Source: CAZOKZ01 sp964580585
GTDB taxonomy: Bacteria; Sumerlaeota; Sumerlaeia; SLMS01; JAHLLQ01
Assembly: GCA_964580585.1 (NCBI GenBank)
Contig: CAZOKZ010000005.1
Span: 55,859 to 119,858 of the forward strand
Reading direction: 5' to 3'
DNA length: 64,000 bases
Part shown: positions 42,881-51,317 of the stretch, piece after piece
How the letters are laid out: each line of letters begins with the position of its first letter
Position numbering within the stretch: the first letter of the stretch is position 1
Made by a program: the position numbers and the translations under genes
The notes under the pieces: model-generated
Database searches by the model: none
The model's input: only the letters and a program-made list of their open reading frames with translations
What the model was told of the DNA's origin: nothing

Positions 42881-44014
42881 CTATCTTAAAAGGCCGCGCG
42901 TTTCGTTCGCTCGTAGACGTGCGCGCAGGACTTTCTTGGCCTGCTCGCATTCGGCACGGGTGGCGAATCTCAAGTCCGTTTCCAGCACCAGCACGCCTTC
43001 GGGCAGACGCCCCAGTTCACGCAGTTTCACGGAGTCTTTTTCGGTCACCACGATGAACGCCGCTCCCAGTTTTCGTCGCGCCGAATCCCATTTGACGACC
43101 GTTTCTTTCGCTACCGTGGCATGATCGCCCAGCGCGTCTAAACGCACGACGCGCGCGCCAAGTTTTTTGACCGTCTCGCGCACGGAACCCGGGTTACCAA
43201 CACCGCAAGCCACCACGACACGTTTTCCTTCGAGTGTGACGGGATCCAGTCGCTCGCCGTTGCTCAACCGGCGCAGGTGTTTGACGATCAGCCGTGTTCG
43301 TACGACCGTTGCGTGGGGAAATTGAGCGCGCAATCGACGCGCCATGGAAGCCGAGCCGCGTGCTTGATCGCATCGTGTTAAAACCAGCAGGTGTGCGCGG
43401 TTGAGTACGCCGAGCGGTTCGCGCAAGGTACCGCGGGGAAACACTCTCAGGTCATCGAGCGGTCGCGTGGCGTCGAGCAACACGATTTCCCCCTGGCGTT
43501 CAAGGGCGACATGTTGAAAACCGTCGTCGAGAATGAACGTATCGACTTCAAAATGCCGCATGGCATGTCGTCCGCCACGAAAGCGATCGGAACAGGCGAT
43601 AACAGGCACCCGCCGCAGCGCACGAGCCATCATCACTGGCTCGTCACCGGCGCGACGAGTTCCCGTTTGGAGCCGTTCGCCGTCGTGGACGACGACCAGT
43701 TCGTCTTCGTTTCGCCGACCATATCCGCGTGTCAGAACGGCGGGCAGGCGACCTTCCTGGCGAAGAAATCGCGCGAGCCAGATGCAAAAAGGCGATTTCC
43801 CCGTGCCGCCCAGGGTGATGTTGCCAACCGAGAGCACGGGCGCGCGCAGACGATGGCGCGGACGCAGGCCGTTTTCATGCAGCAACCGGTTGACCCGGGC
43901 GCCGACTCCGTAAAATCCGGCTACGGCAGCCAGGCTCGATTGCACCGCCCGATCCAACCCGGAGGCAGCAGGGCCAGAATCGGCCAGGCGGTGAAAGTAT
44001 TTCTCGAACGGCAT
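42881..44014 (-). CDS. lpxK: Tetraacyldisaccharide 4'-kinase
   Basis: A 377-residue membrane-associated kinase that adds the 4'-phosphate of lipid A. The start at 44014 (MPFEKYFHRLAD) follows GGGAG and begins where homologues do; the frame is open to 44101. The P-loop is VGNITLGGTGKSP, followed by VLTRGYGRR, DEPVMMA, ILDDGFQHVALER and the VACGVGNPGSVRETV region. Its presence shows that the cell makes lipid A and so has an LPS-type outer membrane. No other lpx gene is adjacent; the 510-bp upstream region contains a terminator-like hairpin. Confidence 0.95.
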   Translation of the reverse strand: MPFEKYFHRLADSGPAASGLDRAVQSSLAAVAGFYGVGARVNRLLHENGLRPRHRLRAPVLSVGNITLGGTGKSPFCIWLARFLRQEGRLPAVLTRGYGRRNEDELVVVHDGERLQTGTRRAGDEPVMMARALRRVPVIACSDRFRGGRHAMRHFEVDTFILDDGFQHVALERQGEIVLLDATRPLDDLRVFPRGTLREPLGVLNRAHLLVLTRCDQARGSASMARRLRAQFPHATVVRTRLIVKHLRRLSNGERLDPVTLEGKRVVVACGVGNPGSVRETVKKLGARVVRLDALGDHATVAKETVVKWDSARRKLGAAFIVVTEKDSVKLRELGRLPEGVLVLETDLRFATRAECEQAKKVLRARLRANETRGLLR

Positions 44015-44524
44015 CTGGAGGAGCTCCCATCGGTAAGTCTTCCCCAGCGTGCGTTTCTCTCTTGTTGGCGGGCAACGGGGAACATGGTGGGGATGTGGCA
44101 AGGGGGGGTAAAAAGAATGATGCCCGTCCGAATTTGTATCCGGGCGGGCATCATTCTGCTCAGGACATGGTGGGCATTAACAGCAAAACCCAGATAAGAG
44201 TCCGAAAAAGGTCTCGTCAACGCAAGGCAAAAGTTCATCCCCTCAAAAAAAACGAAATAATTCAATAAATTGCACCTGGAATATCCGAATTGGGGCGGAT
44301 TATTTTGTATCGATTTGATTTCAAAGATGTTACTTTTCATAATTCTCCGCGAATCTTATCGATTTGATATTTATGCAATATGGGGCTGGTGGAAAATATC
44401 GAAAAAATATCTCGCTGAATTGTAAAAATTTTGTGAAGCTAGATGTTCGTGATCCAATTCTCGCCACGGGGGAGTGAGGCGCACAGCTTGACACAACCGT
44501 TCGATCAGCGGAAGACATGGGGGC
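44015..44524. other. Divergent region between lpxK and the permease gene
   Basis: This 510-bp gap contains one striking structure (the hairpin at 44114-44157) and otherwise AT-rich sequence without a convincing gene. Promoters for lpxK (-) and for the permease (+) should be here. The stretch 44300-44420 is very AT-rich. Confidence 0.5.
44109..44157 (-). terminator. Terminator-like hairpin in the lpxK leader
   Basis: A perfect 13-bp stem (AGAATGATGCCCG with CGGGCATCATTCT) with an 18-nt loop that can extend by further GC pairs. On the minus strand it is followed by TTTTT, the shape of an intrinsic terminator, yet it lies 100 nt upstream of lpxK with no minus-strand gene before it. It may be a leader attenuator or may end an unseen small RNA. 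Confidence 0.65.
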
Positions 44525-45544
44525 ATGGGAACCTTTATTGCCAAACGATTGTTGCTGGCGATTCCGATGCTGCTAGGGGCGTCGCTGCTGATCTTTGCGA
44601 TCTTTTATGCCAGCCGGGTGGATCCGGTGCGGCGTGCATTGGGCGAACGTGCCCAGGACGAGGCTATCGTACAGCAATTGCGGGATGAATATGGGCTCAA
44701 CGACCCGCCTTGGATGCAATATGGCCGCTTCATCGGTGGCGTAGTCCGAGGCGATTTTGGACGCTCGATTCGTACCCAGCGGTCTGTGACGGCGGAAATT
44801 CGCCAACGATTTCCCGCGACGTTGGAACTGGGCGCGTCGGCGTTTTTAATCAGTCTCGTGTTTGGTCTTGGCGCGGGGATAATCGCCGGGACGAATCGCG
44901 AACGTTGGCCGGATTATCTGGCGATGGGAGCAGCGATTTTGGCCGTGTCGCTGCCAGTGTTTTGGTTGGCATTGTTGCTGTCGCACGGTTTGGCGGTTGA
45001 ACGTTCGTGGTTTCCACTCGATGCGCGGCTCGATCTGATGCTCGAAGGCCAAGTGCCCGCGCGTACGGGGCTTTTCACCGTGGATGCTCTTTTAGCCGGA
45101 AGAGGCGATGTGCTGCGCAATGCGTTATGGCATTTGGCGTTGCCGTCGTTCACGTTGGCGCTGGTGAGTTCAGCTCTTGTGGCCCGGATGACGCGCAGTT
45201 CATTGCTTGAAGTTTTGAACCAGGATTTCGTTCGTACGGCTCGTGCCAAAGGTCTCGGGCCCGTGCGGTGTCTGTGGCATGTGTTGCGAAACGCGTTGAT
45301 TCCCGTGGTGACGATTCTGGGATTAGAAATTCCCGCATTGCTCGGTGGCGCGGTGATCATCGAAACGATTTTTGCGTGGCCGGGCATGGGCAGCTATCTG
45401 ATCGAGTCGATTTTATTTGCTGATATTCCGGCTGTTCAAGGTATTGTGATGTTTCTGACAATGATATTTATTCTGGTGAACCTGGGCGTGGATTTAGTGT
45501 ATGGAACGATCGATCCGCGCGCACGACAGGCGATAATAGGATGA
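44525..45544 (+). CDS. OppB/DppB-type ABC transporter permease
   Basis: A 339-residue inner-membrane permease of the dipeptide/oligopeptide/nickel class: N-terminal TM segment FIAKRLLLAIPMLLGASLLI, the FGRSIRTQRSV loop, and the cytoplasmic EAA loop (RTARAKGLGPVRCLWHVLRN) before a final pair of segments ending in LVYGTIDPR. Six TM helices are expected. It would need an OppC-type partner, two ATPases and a binding protein, none of which is in the window, so it either pairs with distant subunits or is a remnant. The stop overlaps the following kinase start (ATGA). Confidence 0.9.
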   Translation: MGTFIAKRLLLAIPMLLGASLLIFAIFYASRVDPVRRALGERAQDEAIVQQLRDEYGLNDPPWMQYGRFIGGVVRGDFGRSIRTQRSVTAEIRQRFPATLELGASAFLISLVFGLGAGIIAGTNRERWPDYLAMGAAILAVSLPVFWLALLLSHGLAVERSWFPLDARLDLMLEGQVPARTGLFTVDALLAGRGDVLRNALWHLALPSFTLALVSSALVARMTRSSLLEVLNQDFVRTARAKGLGPVRCLWHVLRNALIPVVTILGLEIPALLGGAVIIETIFAWPGMGSYLIESILFADIPAVQGIVMFLTMIFILVNLGVDLVYGTIDPRARQAIIG

Positions 45545-46041
45545 AATTTCCATGGGAAGAAAATAAGGAAGATTCCAAGCGGTTGGAACTTGTTTTGTTC
45601 ATTGGCATTCAAGCGTCAGGAAAAAGCACATTTTATCGTCACTATATGAAACAAACACATGAACTGGTCAGCAAAGACCAACTTGCTCGAAACAGCCGGT
45701 CGCGTGACGAACAGCAGGAAAAGTTAATACGCGAATATCTTTCCGTGAACCGTTCTGTTGTGGTGGACAACACCAATCCCACCGTAAAGGAACGCGCGAA
45801 TATTATTAGGATAGGGAAAGAATTTAATGCGTTGATTGTTGGATATTATTTCGAGCCAACATTGCAGGATTGCATTCAGCGCAATTCTCTCCGAACGGGC
45901 AAGTCCCGTGTTCCGGATGCTGCACTCTATACGACGATCAAGAAATTAGAGTTACCGACAAGAGAGGAAGGATTCGACACCATCGTTCGTGTTAAGCAAG
46001 ATCCAATGACTCTATTTGCCATCAACCCGATTACTGATTAG
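45541..46041 (+). CDS. Small P-loop kinase, polynucleotide-kinase-like
   Basis: A 166-residue AAA_33-type protein. Walker A is GIQASGKST, Asp is kept in VVVDNTNPT, and the fold order matches the 5'-kinase domain of T4 polynucleotide kinase and small-molecule kinases; a lid with arginines (RNSLRTGKSRVP) follows. Bacterial members are often RNA-repair or nucleotide kinases but the substrate here is unknown. It is translationally coupled to the permease gene and its stop overlaps the convergent ablB stop by 4 nt. Confidence 0.85.
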   Translation: MKFPWEENKEDSKRLELVLFIGIQASGKSTFYRHYMKQTHELVSKDQLARNSRSRDEQQEKLIREYLSVNRSVVVDNTNPTVKERANIIRIGKEFNALIVGYYFEPTLQDCIQRNSLRTGKSRVPDAALYTTIKKLELPTREEGFDTIVRVKQDPMTLFAINPITD

Positions 46042-46880
46042 AAGAGACTTGCCAACGACTTGTACCATACGTTCATGCTTTCGATGTTTCCCGAAATGTT
46101 TGTATTATTAATCAATCTTCCACTGAAGTGATAACCTTTTTTTGCGAACGTAATGTTCATTCCGGGTGAAACGGCTCGCGCGATGGTGTATGCCGTATGA
46201 ATTCCGCGATTTTGCATTTCGATTTCCATGCGAGCAAGTAATTGAGCTGCCAGTCCGTGCCCACGCCATTCGGGCAATGTGGCGAAATCGGTCATCTCGA
46301 CATTGGAACATGTTTCGTCCATTTCCGCAGAAGAAAGTGCGACCAATTTACCTTCCTGAGAGGCGCCGTAATATGCAATATGCGAATCCATTGTTTGTCG
46401 AATATAGTTTGGATCGTCGATCGGAAAGGGATAAGAGGGAAATACACGTTTGTACACGGCGCTCATTGCTTGCGCCTCTTGCGGTTGGCAGCAATGCAAT
46501 GTAAAGCCAGTATCTTTGTCGGCAGACGGCGCTTTGCTTTTGGAAAGCGCCAGTTGTGTGAGATGATCGAGTTCTTGTGCGTTGGGTTCCATCAATCGTT
46601 CTTCGGTTAAATAGTACGAGAGAAAACAGGCGGTTTCTTTGCCGTTGAAAAACTCTGGAACGGTTGCCTCGCACTGGTATCCCATGTCGAGAAAATATTT
46701 GGCACTCGATTCGGGAACTTTGGCGAAAATTTTTGTATAGTTTAGCTGGCGCGCCAGACGATCCAGTTGAGGAACCAGTTCTGCGGGATCGGTATCGGCA
46801 ACTTTCATTAAATAAATTCGCGCATTTTCGGGTCCATGTTGAATGGTTGCACCATGAAACTTTTCTATCACGTCGGCCAT
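46038..46880 (-). CDS. ablB: Beta-lysine N6-acetyltransferase
   Basis: A 280-residue AblB: a family-specific N-terminal domain (FHGATIQHGPENARIYLMKV, QLNYTKIFAKVPESSAKYFL) followed by a GNAT domain whose acetyl-CoA loop is LPEWRGHGLAAQLLARME. It acetylates beta-lysine at N6, giving the compatible solute N(epsilon)-acetyl-beta-lysine. It is the last gene of an operon whose first is lysine 2,3-aminomutase, the known partner, with an ABC transporter between them. A 9-bp gap separates it from the ATPase gene. Confidence 0.9.
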   Translation of the reverse strand: MADVIEKFHGATIQHGPENARIYLMKVADTDPAELVPQLDRLARQLNYTKIFAKVPESSAKYFLDMGYQCEATVPEFFNGKETACFLSYYLTEERLMEPNAQELDHLTQLALSKSKAPSADKDTGFTLHCCQPQEAQAMSAVYKRVFPSYPFPIDDPNYIRQTMDSHIAYYGASQEGKLVALSSAEMDETCSNVEMTDFATLPEWRGHGLAAQLLARMEIEMQNRGIHTAYTIARAVSPGMNITFAKKGYHFSGRLINNTNISGNIESMNVWYKSLASLF

Positions 46881-46889
46881 AGATACGTA

Positions 46890-47600
46890 TTATCCTTTTT
46901 GGGATTCGGAAAGTTTTCCCGCGCGCACATGCTCGATGATATCTTCGATTTCACCTGTATCCATCACATGACCATTGGAAAGATACACTCCACGGGTCGC
47001 AACTTTCTGCGCAAAAAGCGTATCGTGCGTGACGATTATCAAGTTGGTGAATTCTTTCAACTCTGTCAGCCACGTTGCAAAATCATCCGTCGTGTTTGCG
47101 TCAAGAGCCGATGTTGGTTCGTCCAGTAACATATATTTGGGTTGCAAAACGAGACCACGAGCTATGGCGGCGCGTTGCGCCTGGCCACCGCTGATTTGTG
47201 CGGGATAGCTGTTTGCAAGTCCTTCGATGTTGAGGCGTTTTAACATTTGCATCGCTTGGTTGTGTGCTTCATCCGATGACTTGCCCTGTACTTTATTCAA
47301 GGCTAATGTCATATTGTTAATAACGCTCAGGTGGGGAAACAAATGGAGACGCTGAAAAACAATTCCAATGGTTTGACGGAATTCGGGTTCCGACATCTCG
47401 GCGATGTTTTGACCGTTATAGGAGATTGTCCCTTTTGTGGGTGTTGTGAAACGACCCAGACAACGAAGAAACGTTGTTTTACCGGAACCGCTTTCTCCTA
47501 AAATGGCGGATATATGTTCCTCGCTGAAATCCACGCTGACATTTTCCAAAGCGACCGTGTCATCACCATACACGTAGGTTAAATTATCCACGTTAATCAT
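46890..47600 (-). CDS. ABC transporter ATPase, polar amino acid type
   Basis: A 236-residue ATP-binding subunit of the GlnQ/HisP class. Walker A GESGSGKTT, Q-loop GIVFQRLHLFPH, signature SGGQAQRAAIARGL (S-G-G-Q), Walker B YMLLDEPTSALD and the switch His in VTHDT are present. It overlaps the upstream fused receptor-permease by 8 nt, and together they form a complete importer with two permease copies. Expected substrate: a basic or polar amino acid, most simply lysine in this operon. Confidence 0.93.
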   Translation of the reverse strand: MINVDNLTYVYGDDTVALENVSVDFSEEHISAILGESGSGKTTFLRCLGRFTTPTKGTISYNGQNIAEMSEPEFRQTIGIVFQRLHLFPHLSVINNMTLALNKVQGKSSDEAHNQAMQMLKRLNIEGLANSYPAQISGGQAQRAAIARGLVLQPKYMLLDEPTSALDANTTDDFATWLTELKEFTNLIIVTHDTLFAQKVATRGVYLSNGHVMDTGEIEDIIEHVRAGKLSESQKG

Positions 47601-49044
47601 TGGCGAATCCCCTTTCCCTGATTTTTAGTTCGAGACGCCCCGCCCATTTCATCAAGGGGAAGGTGATAATGAAAAACATCACCGCGACGATGAAGTAATA
47701 TTTTGCAGGATCAAACGTAACGCTGATAATGGATTGAGCTTGGCGAATGACTTCTGAAACCGTGATGACGGAAACAAGGGCTGTGTCCTTTATTAAGGCA
47801 ACAACGGAATTCATCAGCGGTGGCAAGGCGATGCGAAACGCCTGGGGCCAGACAACGTCAAAAAATACTTGTTGGCGGCTCAGTCCCAATGCGGTGGCGG
47901 CTTCTCGTTGGCCTGGATCGACTGCCATCAACCCGGATCGAACGACTTCTGCCATGTAGGCAGCGGCGTTGATCGATAGTGTCAATATTGCCGCGGCAAC
48001 TGCGGATACATTAATATCGAAGGATTTGCTCAACCAACCACATAAACCAAAATAAACAAAAAACAATTGAATGAGAACCGGTGTGCCACGAATGAAATCG
48101 TTCAAGGCGCGAACAATACCTCGTCCTGGCATGGTATCGCTATTTAATAGAATACCACTTGGAACGGCGAGGGCAAATCCGATGAGGATAGAAGCGAGCG
48201 CAATCCCCAACGTTATCGCGAATCCAGTTCCCAACATGCGCACCACGGTGGAAGTCGGCATTTCGGTGGATTCGTTTTCCGCATTGGAAGAAGCACCCAA
48301 CCCAAACCATTTATTAAACAATGCGTCGCGCTCACCATCCTTGCTCATGTCCGAAAGCGCCTGGTTGATGGAGGCCAAAAGCTCGGGGCGTTCCTTGACA
48401 ACCGGAATCCCCATTTTTTCCCGGTAGAGCAAATCCCCCGCAGGAACGAAGGGTTTGCCTTCTTGTTTTATTTGATAAGCGCCCAGCAGTCGATCGCTGA
48501 CGAATCCCGCAAGACGCCCGTTTTCGACATCCTGGAAAATATCGACCGTTGATTTATAAGTTACGGTATTAACTTCGGGATGATTTTCGATCAGATAGCG
48601 TTCGAAGGTTTCGCCAAGCACCACGCCTACGTTTTCACCCGCACAATCGTCGATCCCGGCGATACGATTTGCGAAATCCTGGTGAATAAAAAGTTGAGCG
48701 CCGGATTCATAATAGGGCGTGGAGAAATCGACTTTTTTTTGTCGTTCCTCGGTGATTGCCATCGAACCGATGATCGCGTCGTATTTTTCCGCTAATAGTC
48801 CCGGTAAAATACCGTCCCACTCTGTGGCGATGATATTAACTTTCATTCCCATGCGCCGGGCGACAGCCTCGGACACATCGACATCGAAGCCCACCAATTC
48901 GCCTTCTGTATTGTACATGCTGAAGGGAGGATATTTTCCCGTCAATGCGACACGAAATTCAGCAGGCGGCGAGTCTTCTTGCGCGAAAACGACGCCGCCT
49001 AAAGCAGTGTGGATTGCAACAAGCAGAATTAATAAAAAACGCAT
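47593..49044 (-). CDS. Fused amino acid-binding protein and ABC permease
   Basis: A 483-residue fusion. From the ATG at 49044 a signal (MRFLLILLVAIHTALGGVVF, then AQ) leads to a periplasmic binding domain of the glutamine-receptor family (about 25-255: FRVALTGKYPPFSMYN, GFDVDVSEAVARRMG, DAIIGSMAITEERQKKVDFS). Residues about 265-483 are a His/Glu/Gln/Arg permease with RGTPVLIQLFFVYFGL and the EAA loop EAATALGLSRQQVFFDVVWP. Such fusions are known from lactococcal GlnP and similar importers. The open frame to 49095 overlaps the kamA stop, but lacks a signal, so 49044 is preferred. Confidence 0.92.
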   Translation of the reverse strand: MRFLLILLVAIHTALGGVVFAQEDSPPAEFRVALTGKYPPFSMYNTEGELVGFDVDVSEAVARRMGMKVNIIATEWDGILPGLLAEKYDAIIGSMAITEERQKKVDFSTPYYESGAQLFIHQDFANRIAGIDDCAGENVGVVLGETFERYLIENHPEVNTVTYKSTVDIFQDVENGRLAGFVSDRLLGAYQIKQEGKPFVPAGDLLYREKMGIPVVKERPELLASINQALSDMSKDGERDALFNKWFGLGASSNAENESTEMPTSTVVRMLGTGFAITLGIALASILIGFALAVPSGILLNSDTMPGRGIVRALNDFIRGTPVLIQLFFVYFGLCGWLSKSFDINVSAVAAAILTLSINAAAYMAEVVRSGLMAVDPGQREAATALGLSRQQVFFDVVWPQAFRIALPPLMNSVVALIKDTALVSVITVSEVIRQAQSIISVTFDPAKYYFIVAVMFFIITFPLMKWAGRLELKIRERGFAND

Positions 49045-49082
49045 TCCTGGTTTATTTTCCCCCGTGTACTTTAGTCCGTTAC

Positions 49083-50564
49083 TTACTTGATCCAATTTGC
49101 CTCTTCGAGATCGGCGGCTTCGAGTGCCTCGCGAATAATGTTATCGCGTTCACCTGGCGTATTCCAACGCATCTTGCCTTCGTTCGGCAGTTGTGTGATC
49201 GGATCGAAGTACATATAGGCCGCATCGGGTTTGACACTTGGACTGCGGTACACACTGACACCTGTCATGGGGTCGTAATAATCGAAACTATGCAGGTCGC
49301 GTTTCCCTCCCCCACCGGGAACGTCGTTAACAAACACAGGCGTGTTGAAACCCGCAATGGAGCCACGAACATGGCGTTCAATTTCCTGAGTCTGGCAAAC
49401 ACTGGTGCGCAGTTCCTCGGCACCTTTCACCATGTCGTGCTGGTAAACATAATAAGGTTGAACATTCATGAAAGATAATTGCCGTACGAGTGAAATCATA
49501 TGATCGGCGTCATCATTTACCCCGCGAATCAGCACGCTTTGATTGCGAACTTTAACGCCTTCGCGGAACAACACGTCCATCGCCTCGCGGGTGATATCGG
49601 TGATTTCGTTTGTTGTGTTGAAATGCGTGTGCAGACAAACTTCTTTACAGCGGTCGCGACCAATGCGGACCAAATCCACCAGAGTGTCGCGCCATTCGTG
49701 ATGCGTCAGAATTTTCATCGGCATGACGGCGGGACCTTTGGTGGCAAAACGAATGCGTCGCACGTGGGGAATGTCGAGAAGCACTTCGCCCACTTGGCGC
49801 AATTTTTTTGGCGAGAGCATGTAGGTATCACCACCGGAGATAACAACGTCTTCGATTTCCGGACGCGATGCAATATAGGCGAACGCTTTTTCCCAACGTT
49901 GCGTTTGTAAATTATAGGAATTTTTCTTCACCGTATCGGTGTCCGGACCGATGGCGTAGCTACGCGTGCAAAACCGGCAATAAACGGGGCAGATGTCCAA
50001 GGTTAAGAACAGTACTTTGCCCGGGTAGCGATGTACAAGTCCTGAAGTTGGCGAGTCTTTCTTTTCGCCCAGTGAATCGAGTTTCAGCAATGGATGATCC
50101 GGTTCTTTTGTCGAAGCTGTCGGGATGAACTGGATTCGCAAAGGATCGTTATAGGGATCGCTCCAGTCGATCAGGCTTAAAATATAGGGGGACAACCGCA
50201 ACATCATCGGCGATACTTCGAGACCGCGTTCGACGTCGTTGAGGAATTCCGGATCGACCAAATCGCTGAGGAGTTCTTTCAGCGCCGGGAACCGTGTGAC
50301 AGTGTTTTTATTTTGAAACGACCAGTCGATGAATTCTTCGCGCTGAACTTTCGAGAAAGCGGGAATACGATGCCAGAATTCGTCGTCGGCAAACTCGCGG
50401 TGCGACATTTCCGTGGGAGGCGCAAACGGTTTGACGTGATGAGGAACTTCGACTTCGGCCAGGGATTTCAAATGGGGTTGATCGGAAATGGGTTGAGGTA
50501 AATGCCGGACCAGGACATCGCCGTCCATCGTTTCGATATCGATTGATTGATTGTAAATTTCCAT
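49083..50564 (-). CDS. ablA: Lysine 2,3-aminomutase
   Basis: A 493-residue KamA/AblA radical SAM, PLP enzyme that converts L-lysine to beta-lysine. SAM-cluster cysteines are Cys192, Cys196 and Cys199 (DICPVYCRFCTRSY). KVLFLTLD, EDVVISGGDTYMLSP (G-G-D), CLHTHFN and VRNQSVLIRGVNDD are family marks; the C-terminal PLP/zinc region has YYVYQHDMVKG and VFVNDVPGGGGK. It is longer than clostridial KamA because of an extended N-terminus (about 90 residues). As first gene before the transporter and ablB, its role is osmolyte synthesis rather than lysine fermentation. The -10-like TATACA is 24 nt before the ATG, with GAGGAG as ribosome site. Confidence 0.95.
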   Translation of the reverse strand: MEIYNQSIDIETMDGDVLVRHLPQPISDQPHLKSLAEVEVPHHVKPFAPPTEMSHREFADDEFWHRIPAFSKVQREEFIDWSFQNKNTVTRFPALKELLSDLVDPEFLNDVERGLEVSPMMLRLSPYILSLIDWSDPYNDPLRIQFIPTASTKEPDHPLLKLDSLGEKKDSPTSGLVHRYPGKVLFLTLDICPVYCRFCTRSYAIGPDTDTVKKNSYNLQTQRWEKAFAYIASRPEIEDVVISGGDTYMLSPKKLRQVGEVLLDIPHVRRIRFATKGPAVMPMKILTHHEWRDTLVDLVRIGRDRCKEVCLHTHFNTTNEITDITREAMDVLFREGVKVRNQSVLIRGVNDDADHMISLVRQLSFMNVQPYYVYQHDMVKGAEELRTSVCQTQEIERHVRGSIAGFNTPVFVNDVPGGGGKRDLHSFDYYDPMTGVSVYRSPSVKPDAAYMYFDPITQLPNEGKMRWNTPGERDNIIREALEAADLEEANWIK

Positions 50565-50660
50565 TCTTTGCTCCTCGATTTTGTGTATAAAAAAGAATAA
50601 CGACAGGCCGTTACTCCATTGTCGGTCTGCTTAGAAAAGGTTGGTCTTCGGCTTAATGTA

Positions 50661-51176
50661 TCAGATTTTCTCGTTTGGTACCAAGTTCGGCGACGCGTCG
50701 AGATGCTCGGCTTCCATCAATTCGACGACTCGTTCGAGCGATAACGCGATCGCAGCTTGTTCCAATTCTGGCAGTTGCTTGAGGGCATCGGAGAACTGGT
50801 TTTGGAGCAATTGGGGCGCCACATGCGTCAATTCGCGGCCCGCTTCCGTGATACTCAGAGCCACCTTGCGGCGATCCTGGGGGTTTCGGTTGCGGGTCAG
50901 TAGCCCTTTGGATTCCAACCGGTCCACAATTCCATTCACCGTACTCATCCCCAGATTCACGTCCGCCGCCAGCATCGAAAGGGTCATTTCGTCCTGTTTG
51001 GCCAACGAGTACAGACAGATCATCTGTGGAGTGGTGATCTTGAACTCGGTATTCAGTTTTCTCGAATGAATATCAACTGCCCGGATGATCCGGCGTAATG
51101 ACCGTAAAATCCGTATTCCGTATAACTCGAAAAAATCAGCCGACTTTTCAACCTTGGATGATTCTGCGTCGTCCAT
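50661..51176 (-). CDS. MarR-family regulator beside the abl operon
   Basis: A 171-residue MarR winged-helix dimer: ITTPQMICLYSLAKQDEMTL, recognition helix MSTVNGIVDRLESKGLLTR and wing NPQDRRKVALSIT, flanked by helical dimerisation segments. It is encoded 96 bp upstream of ablA on the same strand, so it can be either the first gene of the operon or its local repressor. MarR-type regulators (for example EctR) control compatible solute genes in halotolerant bacteria; a role in salt control here is inferred by analogy only. Confidence 0.87.
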   Translation of the reverse strand: MDDAESSKVEKSADFFELYGIRILRSLRRIIRAVDIHSRKLNTEFKITTPQMICLYSLAKQDEMTLSMLAADVNLGMSTVNGIVDRLESKGLLTRNRNPQDRRKVALSITEAGRELTHVAPQLLQNQFSDALKQLPELEQAAIALSLERVVELMEAEHLDASPNLVPNEKI

Positions 51177-51317
51177 TTCCGTCTCGCGCCAATTAATTCG
51201 TACACGAAATATTCTTGTAAGAAATAAAAACTCACCCCCGGCAGTGTCAACGCTTTTTCCGAAATTTGCGGAATTAAAAAATGGCCAATTGTTGATATGA
51301 AAAGAGTTAGTGTGGAT

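Noticed and set aside
49083..50564. Lysine fermentation locus
   Set aside because: No beta-lysine 5,6-aminomutase, dehydrogenase or thiolase genes are present; the acetyltransferase ablB points to osmolyte synthesis.
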